DNA from: Elymus sibiricus
Taxonomy: Eukaryota > Streptophyta > Magnoliopsida > Poales > Poaceae
NCBI GenBank assembly: GCA_039707655.1
Contig: CM077672.1
Location: forward strand, 456,546,390-456,610,389
Reading direction: 5' to 3'
Length of the DNA stretch: 64,000 nucleotides
Shown: positions 20,581 to 32,800 of the stretch, piece after piece
Layout: every line of letters begins with the position of its first letter
Numbering within the stretch: position 1 is the first letter of the stretch
Notes under the pieces: generated by a model
Databases searched by the model: none
Seen by the model: only the letters and a program-made list of their open reading frames with translations
What the model was told of the DNA's origin: nothing
Translations under genes and position numbers: made by a program

Positions 20581-20596
20581 ATCCCGGGCGGCGACG

Positions 20597-22699
20597 ATGG
20601 CCGCCAGCAACCCCCGCTTCCCCGACTTCGCCATCCTCGACGCGACCACCTACATCAGCGATCTCCGCAACGCAACCACCGCGTGGACCTGGACGACGGC
20701 GGGCCTCACCCTTCAGGTCTCCTTGGTGGTGGCCGCTCCGCCGCGCCTCTCCTACTTCTGCGTCTGCTGCGTCGGCCGCGACAAGACCACCTTCGCGTAC
20801 GCGCCCGATGTCATCTGCTCCGCGGGGGACCACGCCCTCATCCGGGTCGGCTTCACCACTGGCGACTCGACGGAGCACTTCATCTACCGGGCCAGGGGGC
20901 CCGATGGACGGCCGTCGCTTGACCTGCTCCCGGACTTCGATGATTATTCCGACGCAGAGAGTCTGCTGGTGCCCCTCGGTTTCGTCTCCCACCGCAAGCA
21001 CTTGGTCATAGCGGCTCTGAGCGACGGACCGACGGGCTTGCAGTACTATCTCCACACCCGCAGCACCGAGCCGCATTCCACGTGGTCCAAGAAGCTGCTG
21101 CGGGTGGAGTTCCCCCGTGGAGCAGCCAGGAAATCGGCTATGATCGATCCCGGAAAGGTGATTGCCCTCGGAGGTGGGCTGCTAGGTTGGGTCAATCTCA
21201 GGGAGGGCATCCTGATTTGTGACGTGCTCGATCCCGGGGTGACAGCGTTGCGCTTCGTCCCGATGCCCAAGCTGCTGCCCAGCAACAAACAACTCTACGG
21301 GCACGAAAGTCTCGCGCGGGCGATTCGCGACGTCACCTTCAGCCGTGGCTACATCAGGTGTGTCGAGTTTGAGGAGCTGGTAGAACGCAGAGCCAGAACT
21401 GGTTCGGTTGTTCCTGATCCCTGGGACATGGATGAGCTCCAAGACTCGGAATCGGCCATCGATCCACCCCAGGAGGAGGATGAAGATGTTATCGTTGGTT
21501 GGAGGCTCATCACATGGTATAGGACATTGACTTGGAACTGTTGGCGCAAGGGGAACACGGTCCATTCCGATGAGCTCGGCACTGTCTCCTTGCCTCAGAT
21601 TGGAGGTGGTGGTGCGTGTGCTCTAAAAGTGCCACTCAAGGACCTGAAAACAGCTGCTCCTACTCTGCGTGGCGACGGTGATGTTGTTTACCTCGCGACC
21701 GAACTGCATGAGCAGGATGAAACTGCATGGATTGTCGCTGTTGACACTAAGAGGAAGTTAGTGGGAGAGCTTATGCCATGTTCTGCAGAGGGGTTGTATC
21801 TTTACGACCCGACCTACATTCCGTATGTGCTGACGGAATATCTGGTTGAGAAATCAGGTAACTACATATACTGTCACTTGTTTATTTGACACTCAAACGA
21901 GTATGTGTCTGAATGGATGTGTTTCAGGCGCATTTCAATTTATTTCAGTCTGGATAGTTCTACACTGTAGCGCATGTTAAATTGGTCACAACTGGGGATG
22001 TTGTTTACTGAAGCATACAGGGAGTTGTGTGGCATCAATAGTCACACAACAGTAGTAGTTAAGATTTAAATCATGATAGACCTTTTTTTTGTGTGTCTTG
22101 AAATTGTGTGGGATATCCTTGGGTATGTCTTTAGCCCCTTGTTTTATATTGGTATTGTTATATGATCAATCAGCTGTTAGATATTCTCTACTAATATGTG
22201 CCTGAATTCAGACTGGTGGTTGTTGTGATATCAATGTACTTATGTGTATTGAAGAGTGAGTGGTCATGAATCTAATGATTTTCTTCTCCCTGTGCATTAG
22301 ATAAAGCTCAGGTAGGTAAGCGAAATGCTTGTCATGCCCCGGCACCAAACATCAACAGGTCGAAGAAGCAGCGGCAGCAACTTCTACAGGCAGGACTTGA
22401 AGGGCAGCCATCTGTACCGCAGCTCCAGCAGCCCCCATCAGGTAGATGGTAGCTTCACCGAGTTTTTGATGTAGTACTCGAAACATCTGCCATATAAAAC
22501 AGTTTTCTCTTAGGCATGATGATACTTAGAATGCTCCCTGCACGATTGCTCTATAAGGCGGCGCATCTATTACCATGTGTATAATTGGGGCTTCTGATAT
22601 TATCTTGTCATGTAAATTTGGGGCTGATAGTTTTCCTTTTTAACTTGTGCAGCTGCAGTGATGGTACCAGTCAGCTCTGCACAGTATGCCTGTATCTGA
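20597..22699 (+). CDS. DUF1618-domain protein, three exons
   Basis: I assemble exons 20597-21857, 22301-22441 and 22653-22699, with GT-AG introns and matching phases (phase 1 at both), giving 482 residues and a stop at 22697-22699. The start MAASNPRFPDFAILD has a GCGACGATGG context. Exon 1 holds the domain: a region rich in short beta-type segments (residues 30-180), then LGGGLLGWVNLREGILICDV near residue 190 and LRFVPMPKLLP, the hallmark of the grass-expanded DUF1618 family. Exon 2 encodes a Lys/Gln/Pro-rich tail (SKKQRQQLLQ) and exon 3 only fifteen residues. There is no signal peptide or membrane span. The family's biochemical role is not established. No stop or frameshift is visible, so the gene may be functional. 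Confidence 0.82.
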
Positions 22700-24232
22700 A
22701 GTCTGAAGTGTTGACGATATGATTCGTATGTGTGGGATTCGTATGTGTGGGACATGATTGTGGTTTAAAATGACTTGGTACTTATTCTATGGGTTTTAAC
22801 CGTATCGTACTAATTGTATTGTATGGTGTCTATTACGGCGTTTATGTGGACATTATCGTTGTTTAAAACTGTATCCTGATCTATTCTGTGGTGTTTGGTA
22901 CCGCTTCATATATGATATATGTTTTGCGTCTTTTTGATGGTGTGAGGCTACTTGGTATTTTCGTTGGTACTTGAGTGTGCATACAATGTGCTCTTGCTGC
23001 TTGTAATTCTCTTATTTCAGACGAATAACTTAGCAAATGTGTGAATCCAATTTCCACTGAGCCCTTTGTGGTTCCACTTAGGTAACTCTCTTTCTTCCTC
23101 TCTTATTGCCTGTGAGACGGTGCCAACAACGAGCTGTCCTAAGGGCTGATGAGGAGATCCTAAATGCCTTTGAGGGCTCCCAAGGAGATTAGGATAGGAG
23201 GAAAGGAGAGGGCAGGCTATATGTTTACCACATGCTATGCCTGTATGTTTTCACACATTGGAAAGTAATCGCAATCAGATTGCATATAATTTAGATGCGT
23301 GCATCACCATGGCTGAAGGAAGTGTTGTAAAAAGGGGATAAATTACAATGGAAACAAGCCACTCGATAAACAATATCTTGAGATCACATGTTAGGATGTG
23401 GTTTATATGTGTTCCATGCGGATCGACCTCTGAATTCTATACATCATCAATAACAGGAAGTGGCGAGAAAATTACATTTATTTCTTATTTTCAAAGCATG
23501 CATTGTGTTACCATCCTACATGTTCGAGGATAAGCATGGATTAGCTAATAGTATATCCTAAACGCGTGACATTCCCAGATTAGTAGTAGTAATTAGGAAT
23601 TGATTGTGCATCATAAGCATCTCATTAGCATCATTTGTCTAATTGTGAAATTGAGGATAAATTAAACCCTTGTCTTTTTTAAAGGGATAAAACTCTAAAT
23701 CTTGCCAACGGTCCAAAACACCCTTTAAAAGCACTAACAATTTGGCAAGAGGGCTCTCCCCAAAGCTTTTGAAGGATTAAAAGGGAAGTAAACTCTGGAT
23801 TTTGGTTTAAACCCTAAACCATAGCTAGTTGGGTATATATATTTTGAAATAGAAATATACACCCAAAAATGCTGAAATAATTTATGTGGCTTTGATTTGG
23901 ACCAGTGAGGCTACATAAAAAGTTTCAGGAATTTTTGATGTATTTTGAACCCTCCTATAAATCAATAAAGGAGTTTTTAAATAAGAAAACATAGTTTAAA
24001 GAGATAGAGAGAGAGAGGGCCATGTTCCTATGGTCCGGCCCAGTAGACAGCAACAACGCATCCCCCCCCCCCCCCCCACACACACACACCGCGAATCGTC
24101 TCCTACCTCCCATCTCTCTCGTGCGTGGAAGTTAAATCTATTCGATAGTCATGCACGTCTGTGGTTTATGAGCGACTTGTAGATTGTTGCTTGATCATAG
24201 ACAAATTTAATGATTACTTTAAAATTGCCAAG
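22700..24232. other. Intergenic stretch, no gene seen
   Basis: The first few hundred bases are probably the 3' UTR of the DUF1618 gene. The rest is AT-rich with no coding frame above background. A simple repeat (C16 then CA repeats) lies at 24062-24090, preceded by a GA-rich tract at about 24003-24018. Confidence 0.5.
24062..24090. repeat. Poly-C / CA simple repeat
   Basis: Sixteen C residues (24062-24077) run directly into an ACACACAC tract. Compound homopolymer-dinucleotide tracts like this are highly mutable. Confidence 0.95.
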
Positions 24233-27200
24233 ATAAGTGTGAGTGTCATGGATTGCTTCCTCGTGGGTGAGTCGAGGTGGGGATTCATGGTGGTGTATTG
24301 TTGTTATGGTCCAGGATAGATGGTACTCAAAGTCATGCTCCCTCGTCTACTTCGACAGTCACTCTACTTCTGCTTAGTGTAGTGTATTAGGGTATATCTT
24401 GCTTTATGGGGTGATTGTCCTATGGAGTGAGGCGATCCTTTTACATGAAGGAGAGGCGAGATCAGGGAACAGCTTGACCGGGCTCCACATAAATTTCCAT
24501 GGGCGGCGATTATTAATGAAGAACACGTATATTCTGACCACCGTCCGCTGGTTTTGGACATGGATTATTTTGATGGTAGTTTGCTTAATTTGTCCGAAAA
24601 GGCGCGCAAAACAATTTGAAGCTAGGTGGCTTAAAGAAGAGACCATTGATGAAATTGTCAAGGCGTCTTGGGAAAAGGCCAAGATGGCTGGAATTGGTCC
24701 GACACTTGCAGAGAGGACTAGAGCGGTGCATGCCGATCTACATTCTTGGGATCGTGAAACTCTAAAGGGACCGAAACGGAGAATAAAAAAATTAAAAAAA
24801 GAATTAGAGAAACTGAGGCTTGGCCCTGTGAATGTCGAGTCCCGCTCTCGGCAGAAAGAAATTACTGTGCTAATTGAGAATCATTTGGATCAAGAAGAAT
24901 TATTTTGGCTACAAAGAGGTCGAGCAAATTGGTTGATGCATGGGGACCGAAATACCTTTTTTTTCATAACGCGGCCACGGCTAGGAAAAGAAGAAATAAT
25001 ATTAAGAAACTTCTTGATGATTCTGGGGTTTGGAGGCAAGATACGGAGTTAAAGGATCATATCTCTGAATATTTTACTAAGCTCTTTACTTCAGAAATTC
25101 CACAGCTTAACTAGGAGGGTTTACCTCTCGTCCGGAGGAGAGTATCAACTGAGATGAACAATGCCATTCTTGCCCCTTACACTGCTAAAGATGTATGTAA
25201 AGCGCTGTTCAATATTGGGGATTTAAAAGCCCCGGGACCAGATGGACTGCATGCTATATTCTATAAAAGGTTTTGGCTTATGCTAGGGGACGATCTGATT
25301 GAGGGGTTCTGCAAGCGGTTAATACATGTACTATATCTTCTGGCCGAAATGACACTGCAATTGTGATGATTCCAAAGGCCAACTCTCTGGAAAAGGTAAC
25401 CTAGTTTAGGCCGACCAGTCTGTGCAACGTGGTGCGTAGAATAATTGCAAAAATGGTAGCCTCTCATTTGAAGGTTTTCCTACCTGACATTATTAGTCCG
25501 ACTCAGAGTGCGTTCGTGCCCGGAAGATTAATCATGTACAATGTTTTGGTGGAATACGAATGTTTCCAAACAATCAAGAATAAGAGAGAAGGAAAACAGG
25601 GTCTGTGTGCCATAAAACTTGATATGCACAAAGCGTACCACCAACTGGAGTGGCCTTTTCTGAAGGAGATTATGCTCAAGATGAGATTCCGTGAGAACTG
25701 GATAAATTTTGTTATGAAATGTGTTTCCACTGTTGAATACTGTATTCGGTTTAATGCGGAGGAGAGTGGGAGTTTTAAACCTACTAGAGGGCTGAGGCAG
25801 GGAGATCCATTGTCTCCTTATCTTTTCTTGTTAATTATGCACGGAGGGTCTGACTGCTCTTTTGAATCATGCGGATGAAAATGGAAATATATCAGGAGTG
25901 AAGGTCTGCAGAGATGCTCCGCCTGTTACAAATCTACTCTTTGCTGATGACTCGTTGATCCTTATGAAGTCTAATGTGCACAATGCGGAGGTGCTGAGAT
26001 CAATTCTAGATTCATATTGTGCGGCCTCCGGACAGATGGTCAGTGTTGATAAATCCAACATCTTTTTTAGTCCTAACATGAGTGTGGAGATTAAAGAATA
26101 AATGTGTACAACTCTGAATATTATGAGAGAGGCCCTAAACGATAGATACTTAGGTTTGCCAGCTAATGTGGGACTAGATAAAACCGATTGTTTTCTGTAC
26201 TTGACTAATCGTATTATTATGAAAATCAGTGGTTGGAAGGAAAAGCTACTATCACCGGGAAGAAAGGAGATTCTTCTCAAATATGTTGTTCAAGCCATAC
26301 CCACCTATGAACAATCGGTCTTTAAAATTCCTAAAAATAATTGCAAAGGAATTATCAATGCGACATCGCATTCCTGGTGGGGAGACGAGGATAACCAGAG
26401 GAGGATGCATTGGATGGCTTGGTGGAAAATGTGTGTCCCAATTAATCAAGGAGGGATGGGTTTTCGTGATATTTGTTGTTTCAACTTGGCGATGCTAGTT
26501 AAACAAGCGTGGCATCTTATCGAGGATCATGATTCTTTATGTGCAACTATTCTGAGAGCGAAGTGCTACCCTAATGGAAATATGTTGAACACTAAACTAA
26601 AGAAGGGCTCCTCCTTTACTTGGCAGAGTATTATGGCGGGTGTGAACTCTCTGAAGCATCGGTATATTTGGCGAGTGGGGAATGGTCAGAATATAAATAC
26701 TTGGGAAGACACTTGGATTCCAAACTGTGCAAATATGATTATTACTCCGAAGGGGGGTCAACTATTATCTAAGGTAGAAGATCTGATTGACCCAGTTTTA
26801 AATACTTGGGATGAAGACCTGATTAGACAAACTCTATGGCTTGTTGGTGTACAACGGATCCTTGCAATCCCAATCTCACAACATGATATGCCAGATTTTG
26901 TCGCTTGAAATTTCGCAAAAAAGGTATGTTTTTAGTTTAGTCTGCCTATTTTGTGGAATGGGACCATCACCATGGAAGCAAATTGAGATACACCAATGGG
27001 ATGGGACGGACCACAATAAATCTTATTTGGTGTAAGATATGGGAACTTTCTTGTCCAGCAAAGGTTAAAATATTTATTTGGCGTACATTGCATGGCATAT
27101 TCCCGTGTCGTGTTACGCTCGCCAATAGACATATGAAAGTCTCGCCTACCTGCCCTACTTTCTCTTCGGAGCCAGAAGATATGAAACATCTGCTATTTCT

Positions 27201-27830
27201 TTGTAATAGAGCGAAGGAGGTTTGGAGAAGACTGTGATTGGATGATATTATTTATAAATCTTGTGAAGTTGATCATGCTGGTGAGGCAGTGCTGGAGTAC
27301 TTACTGCTTCTGCCAACAAATGATTTGTGTGTTTTGGGTAACCGGAATGTGTGTGAAATGATTGCCATTTCAGCCTGGTAACTGTGGTGGGAAAGACGTA
27401 AATTGGTTCACAAGGAGACAACTCAGAATGCGCAACAAATTTTCTATGGGGATCTGTGCTCTTACGGCCAACTTTGTTACTGCTTCCCCAGAGAGGGGGT
27501 TGGTTATGCCCACCTGTGGATTTTGTTACTTAATGTTGATGCTTCTTTTGATCATGACCTGCTTAGGGGTACGATTGGGACAGTCCAAAGAGATGACAAA
27601 GGCAGATTCATCGCGCGGGGGAGGGGGGGTGGCAAGATAGACTAGTGTGTGGATGTATTGATGGCTGAAGCTTTGGCATAAAAATTCAGCTTATAGCTCG
27701 CGCAAAGGACGGGACAGCCGTATTAACATTAATTCAGACAGTATGGAGGTGATTGAGACCATAAAGGATGGAGGGCGGAGGGCGGGGGCGGCTGATGGCC
27801 TACAAGCGCACAAGGTTTAGTTATAGCATT
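24233..27830 (+). pseudogene. L1-type LINE, degenerate (endonuclease, RT, zf-RVT, RNase H)
   Basis: The protein-coding part of a non-LTR retrotransposon is spread over several frames. The end of the APE endonuclease shows the SDHRPLVLDMDYF motif (about 24534). A linker with NWLMHGDRNT and FFHNAATARKRRNNIKKL follows. RT has DLKAPGPDGLHAIFYKRFW, QSAFVPGRLI, AIKLDMHKAYHQLEW, RGLRQGDPLSPYLFLL and the catalytic NLLFADDSLILM (about 25930-25970). Downstream are RYLGLPANVG, the GRKEILLKYVVQAIPTY block, a zf-RVT segment (SCPAKVKIFIWRTLHGIFPCR) and an RNase H remnant (NVDASFDHDLL, then NSDSMEVIETIKDGG near 27735). Stops and frameshifts near 25110, 25365, 25875, 26100 and 26906 make it inactive. The 5' end is truncated or unrecognisable, and I see no clear poly-A tail. 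Confidence 0.85.
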
Positions 27831-28085
27831 TTCGAAGTAAGAGTATCAATCCCACAGGGAGCACAGGAATCAGACTTTTGCCTCTTGTAGCGAATTATGT
27901 ATTTTTATGCCTGTAGATAATTGTAGACCTGCGGCTGCCGCCGCCGCCGCCGGATTTGGCGCATCCTGCTGCCGGCGACTACGCCTTGCCATGGATTGGG
28001 CGGGTACCGGACCGCACAGCCCCGGCAGCGCCTCCACGCCGCATGCAGGTATTGACTCCGCCTCTAGCCGCTCGGATCTCTCCTG

Positions 28086-28891
28086 TTGGCGGTTCGCAGG
28101 CAAAGACACGCCCGACCGTTGCCCAGGCTCGGTGCTGGCCCAGCGGCTCGTCGGCGGTTCGCCGGCAAAGACACGCCCGGCCGTCGCCCGGGCTCGGTGT
28201 TGGCCCAGCGGTTTGTCGGCTCACCATTGCAGGTCATAAAGTGCGATGACTGCCCGTGGCAGGTGGTGCGCTGAGTTTCTACCATGCCGGAACATCCCGG
28301 ATGGGTGTTCTTCAAGTGCAAAAAAGATGGGGTATGTGCTTGTTTTGATTCGGTTGTTCACCGGAGGCGCAATTTCGGTAGCTCATTGTTTGCTCAAATT
28401 TGTGTGTAGATGGATGCAAGTTTTGGTATTGGGAAGAAGATTACATCGATCTATTGATAGCACAAAATTTAATAGATGCTCGTGCACTCGTTGCTAGAAT
28501 AGAGGCTAGAGATGAGAGTAGATGCGAAGCAACGTCGAATTCTTCGAAATCGAAGAAGAAAGAAGTGTGCAAGCTCGAGAAGCCAATAGAGAGAATTAAT
28601 AATGAAGACATAGAGAAGATATTAATCCAACTAGTGGGAGCAGTTATGGAAGTTGGATATCTTTTAAAGTGTCTCATCGTGTTTTTTTTTTTTTTTGGTT
28701 TTACTCTCGTAGCGAGGAATTGGTGGATTATGTACTCCAATGTAAAAAAAAAGTCATTGAATGAAATAAAGAAGCAAAGAAATGTGTTTCGATGGCCGAA
28801 TATTAAATGCAAATGGAAAAAAATTACTCCGTTACATATAAGGGATCGGTTAGGTCCGGCGAAAACTTGTGGAGTAAAAATACTCCAGTAA
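28086..28891 (+). pseudogene. GRF-type zinc-finger protein fragment
   Basis: A GRF zinc finger (a C-C-C-C nucleic-acid-binding fold) is recognisable across an intron: VIKCDDCPWQVVR (about 28230-28273), then EHPGWVFFKCKKDG, then after a putative GT-AG intron (about 28333-28409) DGCKFWYWEEDYIDLL. A Lys/Ser-rich linker, a helix (INNEDIEKILIQLVGAVMEV) and a hydrophobic membrane-like segment (VGYLLKCLIVFFFFFGF), lengthened by a run of 15 T, follow, as in many small grass GRF proteins. A TGA interrupts the finger (VVR, stop, VSTM), and the splice phases do not join cleanly by one base. I therefore call it a pseudogene. From 28892 to 29400 I see no gene. Confidence 0.65.
28088..28217. repeat. 65-bp GC-rich tandem duplication
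   Basis: The unit beginning GGCGGTTCGCAGGCAAAGAC at 28088 is repeated at 28153 (GGCGGTTCGCCGGCAAAGAC), with the same GGCTCGGTG..TGGCCCAGCGG continuation. A 65-base period is not a multiple of 3, so the copies are read in different frames. It lies at the 5' end of the GRF pseudogene and may have damaged its first exon. Confidence 0.85.
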
Positions 28892-29686
28892 CCGCCGGAT
28901 CCTCCGCTATTTTTTGGGGGTTCGGTTAGAAATGTCCTTACTACGTGAAATACAAAGGATATATGTAGTTGATACATTAGACCTTGTTGTATGAAGAAAA
29001 AAAAGGACAAAAGAAAGAAAGAATTCCGGCGGCGGCGGGGGAGGGTCGAAAAAGAAGACTTGGCGCTGCTGAGTTTGAAATTTGAATCCATCACATTTCG
29101 GATGGCTCCCTCTCTCTCTACATGGGAGGGGCGGGGGAGTGTGTACGCATAGCCAGCCAGGCGTGTTGCTTTTGCTTGCGCAGCCTGCCTGGCGTTGCGC
29201 AGAGAGAGAGGAGTTGGCATTGGCTCGCAGGGCCGTGCATCCGAATGAAGACAGAGACCGCCCGACGACCATTCTCCCAGCCACTGCAGCTGCAATGAAT
29301 TTACCCCGCCCGCCCGCCCCGGTGGAATTAATAACAGAGATAAATCGCCTATCTAGTTGAGCTAACTGCTACTCGTGGAACTCGTAATGACTAACCCGAG
29401 TTGAAATAGTACCATAGCAGTGCTTTGTCTCCATCTCCATGCACAGTAAAACCCAGGTAGAGAGTACATACAGAGCGGTAGAAGATACCAGCCCGAATTG
29501 GCAATCCTTTTACCGTCCCCAAAAGCAAAGGCGACCGGCCTTTCAACCACGCAGCTCCCTACACCCGCACCCGGGCGCCTCAAGACTCCCTCCATCGTTG
29601 CCGGCTCCATTCCCAAAACCCCAATCAAGAATCGAAAACCCTTGCAAAGCTCCCAGCTTTTCCACTTCGCTCCCGCACCGGCAGCC

Positions 29687-31743
29687 ATGTGGCGGCCGCC
29701 GCCGCCGCCGCGCCTCCAATATCATCAGCCTCGTCCCGGCTTCCCGCCCCGTCAGGAACATGGCCTCCCGCCGCCTCTTCCCCAACCGCCGATCTTCCCA
29801 GACTTTCGGTACGGTCAGGGCCTCCCGCCGCCCCAGATTCGCCACCATGGCCATGGCCAACCGCATTCCCCCAACTATCCGCTACCTCACCAGTCACCAC
29901 CATAGCCAGCTGCTTTCCACCAACTTTCCGCAGCCTCACCACCACGGCCAGACGGGCCAAGCGCCGGCCCCAGCGCTGCATGGCCATCACGGGCGTCCCT
30001 ACGGCATGCCGTCGCCGTCGGCCTACAGCACGCCGCCGAACAATCCCGAGCCGCCGCCACCCGCTCCGTCCGGTCCGCCGCCACCTCCCACATCAACGTC
30101 GTCGTCCGCCGGGACGCAGCCGGCATGGCCGCCGTCAACGTCGCCGTCCGCCGGGACGCAGCCGGCATGGCCGCCGTCATCAACGCCGTCGTCCGCCGGG
30201 ACGCAGCCGCTGCTCGCGGGAGCTGGACAAGCGCGCGCTCTGGGCCTCCCGCTGACTCCGCGACTCGCCCCAATCCCGTCCTTGAACCGGGCCGGCACAT
30301 CTCTCGCCGCTGGAGCCACTCCGCAGGTGCTACACGGGGGCGCTGTGCCGACAGTCTCGGCGCCACCTCCATTGCTCTCGGGCCCATATCTTGGGTTTGC
30401 CTCGCCGCTACTGAAGGATTTGTCACAGAAAAAAACCTTCATTGAGGTTGCGTCTGCCACGATGGGCAAAGTTGGAGAGGGGTCTACGAAGAAGGAGGAG
30501 GTGGAAGCCGAAGCCTGGAATGAATTGGTAAGCACATCTACTCTTGGCCCTTTGCTATTGCAACACCAACACCGATCGAGTAGAAGTCAACAAATTGATA
30601 TGCTTTCTTTGGCATGAACTCGATCTTTTCAGATAGAAATTGCACGGCAGTCCGTGGAGATCCTTGAAGCACTGAACCCACTGCCATTTCCAGATTATGT
30701 GGAGATGATCAGGCCACTCCAAATCCCATGTGATTTCGTAGGTGCCATCCCGGCTCACATCCCTCCAGGTACCAAGGCCACAAAGATGACAGAAATTTTC
30801 CGGGCTCTTCTCGATTCCCTGGTCTCCAAGATCATCACAACCTTGGAGGAGGGCAAGTCATGGGGCGGGAAATGGTCATTTCACGACATTTTGGTCTCGG
30901 AAGGTAGGTGTGTAATCAAGATGAGTGCTAAACTCCAGGGCATCCGGAAGAATGCCCGGGAAGACCTCCGTCTGCTTCACTCCCTCATCACCCAGTGCAT
31001 CAAGGCGCCCTACCCTCCGCACTTGGAGCGTTTGCTAAAGCTGCTACTAAATGTACCTGTCGATTTCGACACCAACAAGAAGGTGAAGAAGGAGTACCTC
31101 ACATCCATCAAGGAACACGCAAGCCTCGCTTCAATGGCAAGAATAGTGACGCTGTTGCTCAACTTTGCACAATCAAAAAATTGTTTGCCCGAGGAGGTTT
31201 CAAAAGATTTCAGAAAAATCCTTGGACGGCTTGTCAACTGGGACAGGAGGAAAAGAAAGAGAGGAGAGGGAGCGGTGAGGGCTGATTGGCGCAAGAAGTT
31301 AGCGAGGTACACGCTGTTGCAGAACGTGCGCAAGCCGCCGCCAAAGAAGAAAGACGGGAAGCGAGTGCCGCGGGGCGACCAGGATGATCTGTACGACCTC
31401 GCCTACTTCCTGAGGAACTTCACGGTTCACGCGCCGGACCACATGCTGGACAGGAACGACGAAGTCCAGCTTGAGGACTACTCCGAGCCGTATCATATCA
31501 TGGTGTATCACTTCGGGGATGCGGTGGCGGACCTCGTGGACGGCGTGTTCAAGGCGTCGGAGCTCCAGCTCCACCCTCTGTAAGTGCATCTCCTCCTGTC
31601 TCCTAGCTAGGTTCATCTATCTATCTGTCCATGTATACTGTGTTGTGTTCCCTGTACGTTGCGTTGCAATGTATTATACCTGACTCTGGCCTTCTGACCA
31701 ACATAGGATCGAGAACACCTGGAAGACGTACACCACCAGGTGA
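29687..31743 (+). CDS. Pro-rich protein with a conserved C-terminal domain, three exons; possible frameshift
   Basis: Exons: 29687-30527, 30633-31579 and 31707-31743, with GT-AG introns and phases 0 and 2; exon 3 adds IENTWKTYTTR and a stop. Two starts compete. ATG 29687 gives MWRPPPPPRLQYHQPRPGF, Pro/His-rich like the downstream part, but hits a stop near 29904, so a frameshift is needed. ATG 29760 gives one uninterrupted 583-residue frame (MASRRLFPNRRSSQ). The N-terminal 220 residues are Pro/Ser/Ala-rich and contain a repeat of SAGTQPAWPPS. Exon 2 is well folded in appearance: EILEALNPLPFPDYVEMI, GKWSFHDILVSEGRCVIKM, LLHSLITQCIKAPYPPHLERL and, near the end, DLAYFLRNFTVHAPDH. That last part faintly recalls the KEN endoribonuclease module of IRE1/RNase L, untested. 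No signal peptide is evident. Confidence 0.6.
30092..30208 (+). repeat. In-frame coding minisatellite of the Pro-rich gene
   Basis: Three copies of a 42-48 base unit (core GCCGGGACGCAGCCGGCATG) encode SSAGTQPAWPP-type repeats. Unit lengths are multiples of three, so the frame is kept, consistent with selection on coding length in this exon. Confidence 0.75.
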
Positions 31744-32125
31744 TGGCCTGATGCAAGAAGCAACAGACAGCAGCTAACAGCGAATCATCTTGCTCTGTTC
31801 TGTTGTTTTGTCTCTGCTGCAACCAAGGGAGGAGTCGTCGTGCTCTGTTCTGGTGTCTCTGCAACTGCATGCAAGGGAGAAGTGATTCCTCGAGCTCTCT
31901 TCTGTCTCTCTCTCTCTCTCTCTCTCTGCGAGGAAGGGAGAATCCATCCGTCCGTTCGTTGTGCTCTGCTCTCTGCGAGGAAGGGAGAACCATTTTGTTC
32001 CTGTACCTTTGAACTTTGTGCTCTTCTCTCGAGATGAGAATTACGATGCAGAAAAACCATTTCTTGGATGACTGTAAATGTATTCAGCTACTCCTACCTT
32101 TGATCGAGAGCTGCTCTTGCTCTTT

Positions 32126-32275
32126 CTGTCTGGGATGGAAGAGATATTACGCCTACTTCTCTATCTACTAGTGTATGTATCAGTGCGCAGCTCTCGATCA
32201 TTCTGTCTGGGATGGAAGAAATATTACGCCTACTTCTCTATCTACTAGTAGCGTATGTATCAGTGCAGCGCAAAG
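32126..32275. repeat. 77-bp tandem duplication
   Basis: The stretch containing TCTGGGATGGAAGAGATATT at about 32129 recurs at about 32206 with few changes, including CTACTTCTCTATCTACTAG. It is downstream of the Pro-rich gene, probably past its 3' UTR. A shorter related repeat (AAAAATTACGAC) continues to about 32410. Confidence 0.85.
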
Positions 32276-32448
32276 TTACGACAAGAGGCATACTGCTCTA
32301 CCTCTCTATCTATGCAGCACACAGACAAAAATTACGACGATATGCGTATCTATCTATGCAGCAGCCAGCAGGCAGGCAAAAATTACGACATTACGACGAT
32401 ATGCATGCAAACATCTACACGTGTAATAACTTAATTAAAACTGTTGTA

Positions 32449-32489
32449 AACCATACATACGTACATACATACATACATACATACATACA
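32449..32489. repeat. (CATA)n microsatellite
   Basis: About nine CATA units interrupted once by CGTA. A similar tract lies at about 37090-37112. Confidence 0.95.
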
Positions 32490-32800
32490 GTGGTGTTGGC
32501 AGTTGCCAGTAACATAGTTTGTATAACTACTCAAACATGGAATGATTCAACATGAAAGACAAAAACTCCACACAAACAACATCTTACATGGACTTTTCTT
32601 TTCTTTTTGCAGGAACCATAGATGAAACTTGTGTGCAACGAAAAATATCCAGCATTTGCCACTTGGACAGAAATTCATCTAATTCTAACCTACTCTAGTC
32701 TAGTTAACAATAACAAGTAGTATATTATTCTTCATGCCAAACTGTAGCAACTCTCATATCACTCCTCATTGTCAAAATCACCAAAACTCGAGCACCTTCC

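Noticed and set aside
20061..21011. Long alternative frame and antisense frame overlapping the DUF1618 exon
   Set aside because: High GC third positions keep shadow frames open; the DUF1618 motifs and matching splice phases lie in the other frame.
29543..30535. Antisense frames over the Pro-rich exon
   Set aside because: They are mirror images of a GC-rich repetitive exon and show no domain.
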